This document shows positions 61,384 to 64,000 of a stretch of DNA of 64,000 nucleotides, piece after piece; positions within the stretch are counted from its first letter, which is position 1; each line of letters opens with the position of its first letter. This DNA is from JACPVU01 sp964373255. GTDB lineage: Archaea; Aenigmatarchaeota; Aenigmatarchaeia; GW2011-AR5. The stretch is from contig CAYJTG010000008.1 of assembly GCA_964373255.1 (NCBI GenBank), positions 1 through 64,000 of the forward strand, in the 5' to 3' direction. Under the pieces are notes generated by a model. That model searched no databases. It had not been told where the DNA came from and saw only the letters and a program-made list of their open reading frames with translations. The position numbers were made by a program, and so were the translations under genes.

Positions 61384-62112
61384 ATGAAAAAAATAAATTT
61401 CACAATAAAATCGTACATGATTGTATTTCTGATAATTATTGCATTACATTCTATCATTATAATCCAGAATTATAATTTTCTTGTTCAGCTAATTATTGCA
61501 CCGCTATTTGCCGTAATGATAGATCTGGCAATTACTTACGCCAGAGAGAAAAAGACATTTCTGCCAGACAGCGCGGTCATTTCCGGTCTATTTATCGCAT
61601 TAATACTACCTCTCGCCTCTGTGCTTACTCTGTTCTTAGCTGCCTTGATTGCGATACTTTCGAAGCACATAATAAAAATAAAAAACAGGCACGTATTCAA
61701 TCCAGCTGCCTTTGGCATAATTGCAGCGTCTCTATTTGGCTATACAGCTTCTTGGTGGGCGGCGATAAGTTTTTTGGTTGTGCCGCTTGGACTGTTTATT
61801 ATATACAAGCAGAGAAAATGGATTCTTGCTTTCAGCTTTTTAGCAGTTTATTTTTTGATTTCGATATTGTCTAATTTATCATCATTAAACAACATAGCAT
61901 TATTAGATACAACTGCATTCGTGTTTGCATTTTTCATGCTGATAGAGCCCATGACGTCCGCCTATACAAAGAAGGCAATGATAGCAGAGGGCATAATTGC
62001 CGCTGTTTTAATAGCGGTGTTCAGGGCATTTTTGCCGCAGGTCGACCTGTTTTTGACCAGCTTGCTGGTTGCAAATATTTTTGTGCCAATACTGAATAAG
62101 AAATTGACCTAG
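61384..62112 (+). CDS. RnfD/NqrB-like membrane protein
   Basis: 242 aa, about eight helices. LPDSAVISGLFIALILP and KHIIKIKNRHVFNPAAFGI are shared with the NqrB/RnfD family. The Ser/Thr that carries FMN in true RnfD is not evident, and no other rnf gene is nearby, so it may be a stand-alone relative. Overlaps the convergent gene by 4 nt. Confidence 0.8.
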   Translation: MKKINFTIKSYMIVFLIIIALHSIIIIQNYNFLVQLIIAPLFAVMIDLAITYAREKKTFLPDSAVISGLFIALILPLASVLTLFLAALIAILSKHIIKIKNRHVFNPAAFGIIAASLFGYTASWWAAISFLVVPLGLFIIYKQRKWILAFSFLAVYFLISILSNLSSLNNIALLDTTAFVFAFFMLIEPMTSAYTKKAMIAEGIIAAVLIAVFRAFLPQVDLFLTSLLVANIFVPILNKKLT

Positions 62113-62843
62113 AAAATAGTATGACCCAAGAGATAAAGTACGGCTATGAGCAAAGGTTGGTGCAGGAAATAGATGATCAACGAATGCCTGCCAAGAAAAC
62201 ACGGCAGGAAAAATTTGGATGGTTGCTTTCTTATTCTGAAGTTTCGCTTTCCATTTTTGTATAGCTTACCTCCGAAAAATATTCCGAACAAAATAATTCC
62301 GAACCAAGGAAAGATCGGGAAGTAGTCGAATGTGTAGAAATTCTCAGGGATCAGGCCAAGCCATAAGAGTGAATGCACGTCAACGGCAAATGTGCTGAAG
62401 TAGATGCCAACTAGTATGAATAGGGCTGCAAAGATAATGTTTTCATAATTAAATCGAATAAAAATAGGTGAGAGTATTATCGACAATCCGATAAAATGAA
62501 GGATGCCAAAAAATATTGCTGCATTTGGGAAAAGGTACCACGTGACCGCTGTTATAATTAGTCCCAAAAGAAATATTCCTGCTCCACGAAATATATATTT
62601 TTTGTACAGATCTATGCCATATTTGTATCTTTTTCTTCTTGAATAGCTTACTGACAGCGATACGCCTACAAGAAAAATAAAAATTCCAGCTATTAATCTT
62701 GGAAAAAGCCACCAGAAAAGCCAGTTTGCGTCAAAGGCGTATATGCGCAAATAACGCAGGGCGAATGCGTAATTGAATATTATCATCAGAACTACTGCTA
62801 TGCCCCGCAAGAAATCGATTTCCCAGAATCTTTCTCTTTGCAT
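62109..62843 (-). CDS. Heparan-alpha-glucosaminide acetyltransferase-like membrane protein (DUF1624)
   Basis: 244 aa with seven or so helices. WEIDFLRGIAVVLMIIFNYA is the family's N-terminal motif and GRHSLIIYFLHQPLLI its C-terminal one. Members move acetyl groups across membranes to sugars. Substrate here unknown; a surface glycan is plausible given the glycoproteins. Confidence 0.85.
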   Translation of the reverse strand: MQRERFWEIDFLRGIAVVLMIIFNYAFALRYLRIYAFDANWLFWWLFPRLIAGIFIFLVGVSLSVSYSRRKRYKYGIDLYKKYIFRGAGIFLLGLIITAVTWYLFPNAAIFFGILHFIGLSIILSPIFIRFNYENIIFAALFILVGIYFSTFAVDVHSLLWLGLIPENFYTFDYFPIFPWFGIILFGIFFGGKLYKNGKRNFRIRKQPSKFFLPCFLGRHSLIIYFLHQPLLIAVLYLLGHTIF

Positions 62844-62940
62844 GCTAGAAATTTGTACAAGAGATAATTAATCCTTGCTATAAAGGTCTCTGAAATCAAA
62901 ATCTTTATTTATCAGCTCAACAAAATTAAAATGGATTCAA

Positions 62941-64000
62941 ATGGTAAAAAAAGGTCATTACTACAAGCTGAGAAAAGAGCTCGGCCTTTTTCAGGTCACA
63001 CTGTACGGCGTTGGCATCATCCTGGGCGCTGGCATATATGCGCTCCTTGGCATAGGCGCCGGCGTAGCCGGCAACGCTATATGGCTGTCGTTTGTTCTGG
63101 GCGCATTCATGGCATTCTTCACAGGCCTGAGCTATGCAGAGCTATCGTCTATGTATCCGAAAACAGCAGCCGAGTACGTCTATACAAAGCACGCGTTCAA
63201 CAAAAACTATCTTGCATTCGCAGTCCAGTGGATTATGGTGATAGCCGTAATCATAAGCGGTTCGACGGTCGCACTTGGCTTTGCCGGATATTTTCAGCAT
63301 GCTTTTGGCGGAGAGATCATCACAATAGCGGCCGGCCTCATAATACTGCTTTCTATCGTCAATTATATAGGCATGAAAGAATCGTCCGAGTTTAATATTG
63401 TTTCAATGGTCATTGAGAGTGGCGGCCTGATAATAGCCATAATCGTTGGCGCAATATTTGTCATGTTCTTTCCCCACCAGCCCATAGACTACTTTGCACT
63501 GCCGTCAACCGGTCTTATGGGAATTATATCAGGCACTGCCCTTATTTTCTTTGCGTATCTTGGCTTTGAGGAAATTGTAAACGTGTCAGAAGAGACAAAA
63601 AAGGCGAAAAAGGTTGTTCCAAAAGCGCTTGTAATCGCCCTTGCTGTGTCTACTGTTCTCTATATACTTGTATCGCTATCGGCTGTGACGGTTCTGGGAT
63701 GGGAAAAGCTCTCTGCATCAAAGGCTCCAATGACTGACGTCGTGTCTGTGGTGATTCCGGAGGCTTCGTTTATCTACAATATAATAGCGCTCTTTGCCAC
63801 GGCCAATACAGTTCTTGTGATTTTAATAGTCGGGTCAAGGATGCTTTACGGGCTTTCGCGCCAGAACCTTATGCCAGAATCCTTCTCGCTTGTAGCCAAG
63901 AGGGGGACGCCGTACGTCTCGATCCTCATAGTCATGATTGCAAGCATACTCGTACTGTTCCTGGGCGGCATAAAGACTGTAGCGCTTCTTACAGATGCAG
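62941..64000 (+). CDS. APC-family amino-acid permease, partial
   Basis: ATG 62941; the frame stays open to the window end (353 codons visible). YGVGIILGAGIYALLGIGAG, AELSSMYPKTAAEYVYTKHA and FFAYLGFEEIVNVSEETKKA are typical APC permease segments, with at least nine helices so far. Substrate unknown; a cationic or general amino acid is usual. Confidence 0.9.
   Translation, partial: MVKKGHYYKLRKELGLFQVTLYGVGIILGAGIYALLGIGAGVAGNAIWLSFVLGAFMAFFTGLSYAELSSMYPKTAAEYVYTKHAFNKNYLAFAVQWIMVIAVIISGSTVALGFAGYFQHAFGGEIITIAAGLIILLSIVNYIGMKESSEFNIVSMVIESGGLIIAIIVGAIFVMFFPHQPIDYFALPSTGLMGIISGTALIFFAYLGFEEIVNVSEETKKAKKVVPKALVIALAVSTVLYILVSLSAVTVLGWEKLSASKAPMTDVVSVVIPEASFIYNIIALFATANTVLVILIVGSRMLYGLSRQNLMPESFSLVAKRGTPYVSILIVMIASILVLFLGGIKTVALLTDA

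Noticed and set aside
61384..62112. Part of a complete Rnf or Nqr complex
   Set aside because: Only the D/B-like subunit is present and the flavin-attachment motif is not evident; neighbours are unrelated.

Overview
The window is archaeal. It encodes uS12, uS7, eS6, uS10, aEF-2, aEF-1A, aIF2-gamma and aIF5B, a TadA/FlaI-type secretion ATPase with two TadC-like membrane proteins, class III (pilin-type) signal peptides, and Shine-Dalgarno sites of the GGTGA type. Gene size, dense packing, many small membrane and surface proteins and a partly bacterial-looking nucleotide and redox gene set suggest a DPANN-like or otherwise poorly characterised archaeon; the exact lineage cannot be fixed from the sequence alone. 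I saw no rRNA, tRNA, CRISPR array or transposase gene.

Layout. 0.1-1.9 kb: a large protein of seven zinc-ribbon repeats with a nuclease-like insert. 2-7.4 kb: uS12, a 51-codon ORF, uS7, an Lrp-type regulator, and aEF-2 behind a cluster of hairpins. 7.4-31 kb: a cell-surface and type IV pilus/Tad-like region with N-glycosylation-rich secreted proteins, pilin-like subunits, a PilY1-like protein with a degenerate vWA fold, a MinD/TadZ-like ATPase, TadA and two TadC proteins. 31-36 kb: aEF-1A, uS10, adenylate kinase and aIF5B. 37-49 kb: nucleotide and folate metabolism (DNPH1-like, ThyX-like, FolC, GlyA, PurM, an extended PurS, PurQ, PurL, PurN, PurD). 49-54 kb: eS6, aIF2-gamma, an XRE-CBS regulator, endonuclease III and a YhhQ transporter. 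55-62 kb: a PurD paralogue and a redox/metal group (DsbA-like, thioredoxin reductase, GDCCVxC-like zinc protein, two His-rich membrane proteins, cupredoxin lipoprotein, RnfD/NqrB-like protein). The window ends inside an APC amino-acid permease.

Two sequence systems stand out. First, there are twelve or more small palindromic elements (91-134 bp; most form a stem with two hairpins). Family A makes 6-bp target duplications, family B 9-bp and family C 8-bp, yet they share related internal hairpins. One A copy sits inside a B copy, and another interrupts a gene whose reading frame is restored exactly by removing the element plus one target copy. Second, uS12, aEF-1A, adenylate kinase and eS6 share a structured 5' leader. 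It has covarying stems, and its 3' strand can pair either with an upstream AAGG or with the AAGG of the ribosome-binding site. This looks like an undescribed translational switch on translation and energy genes. Tandem hairpins ending in GATTAAG-like sequence precede several of the same genes.
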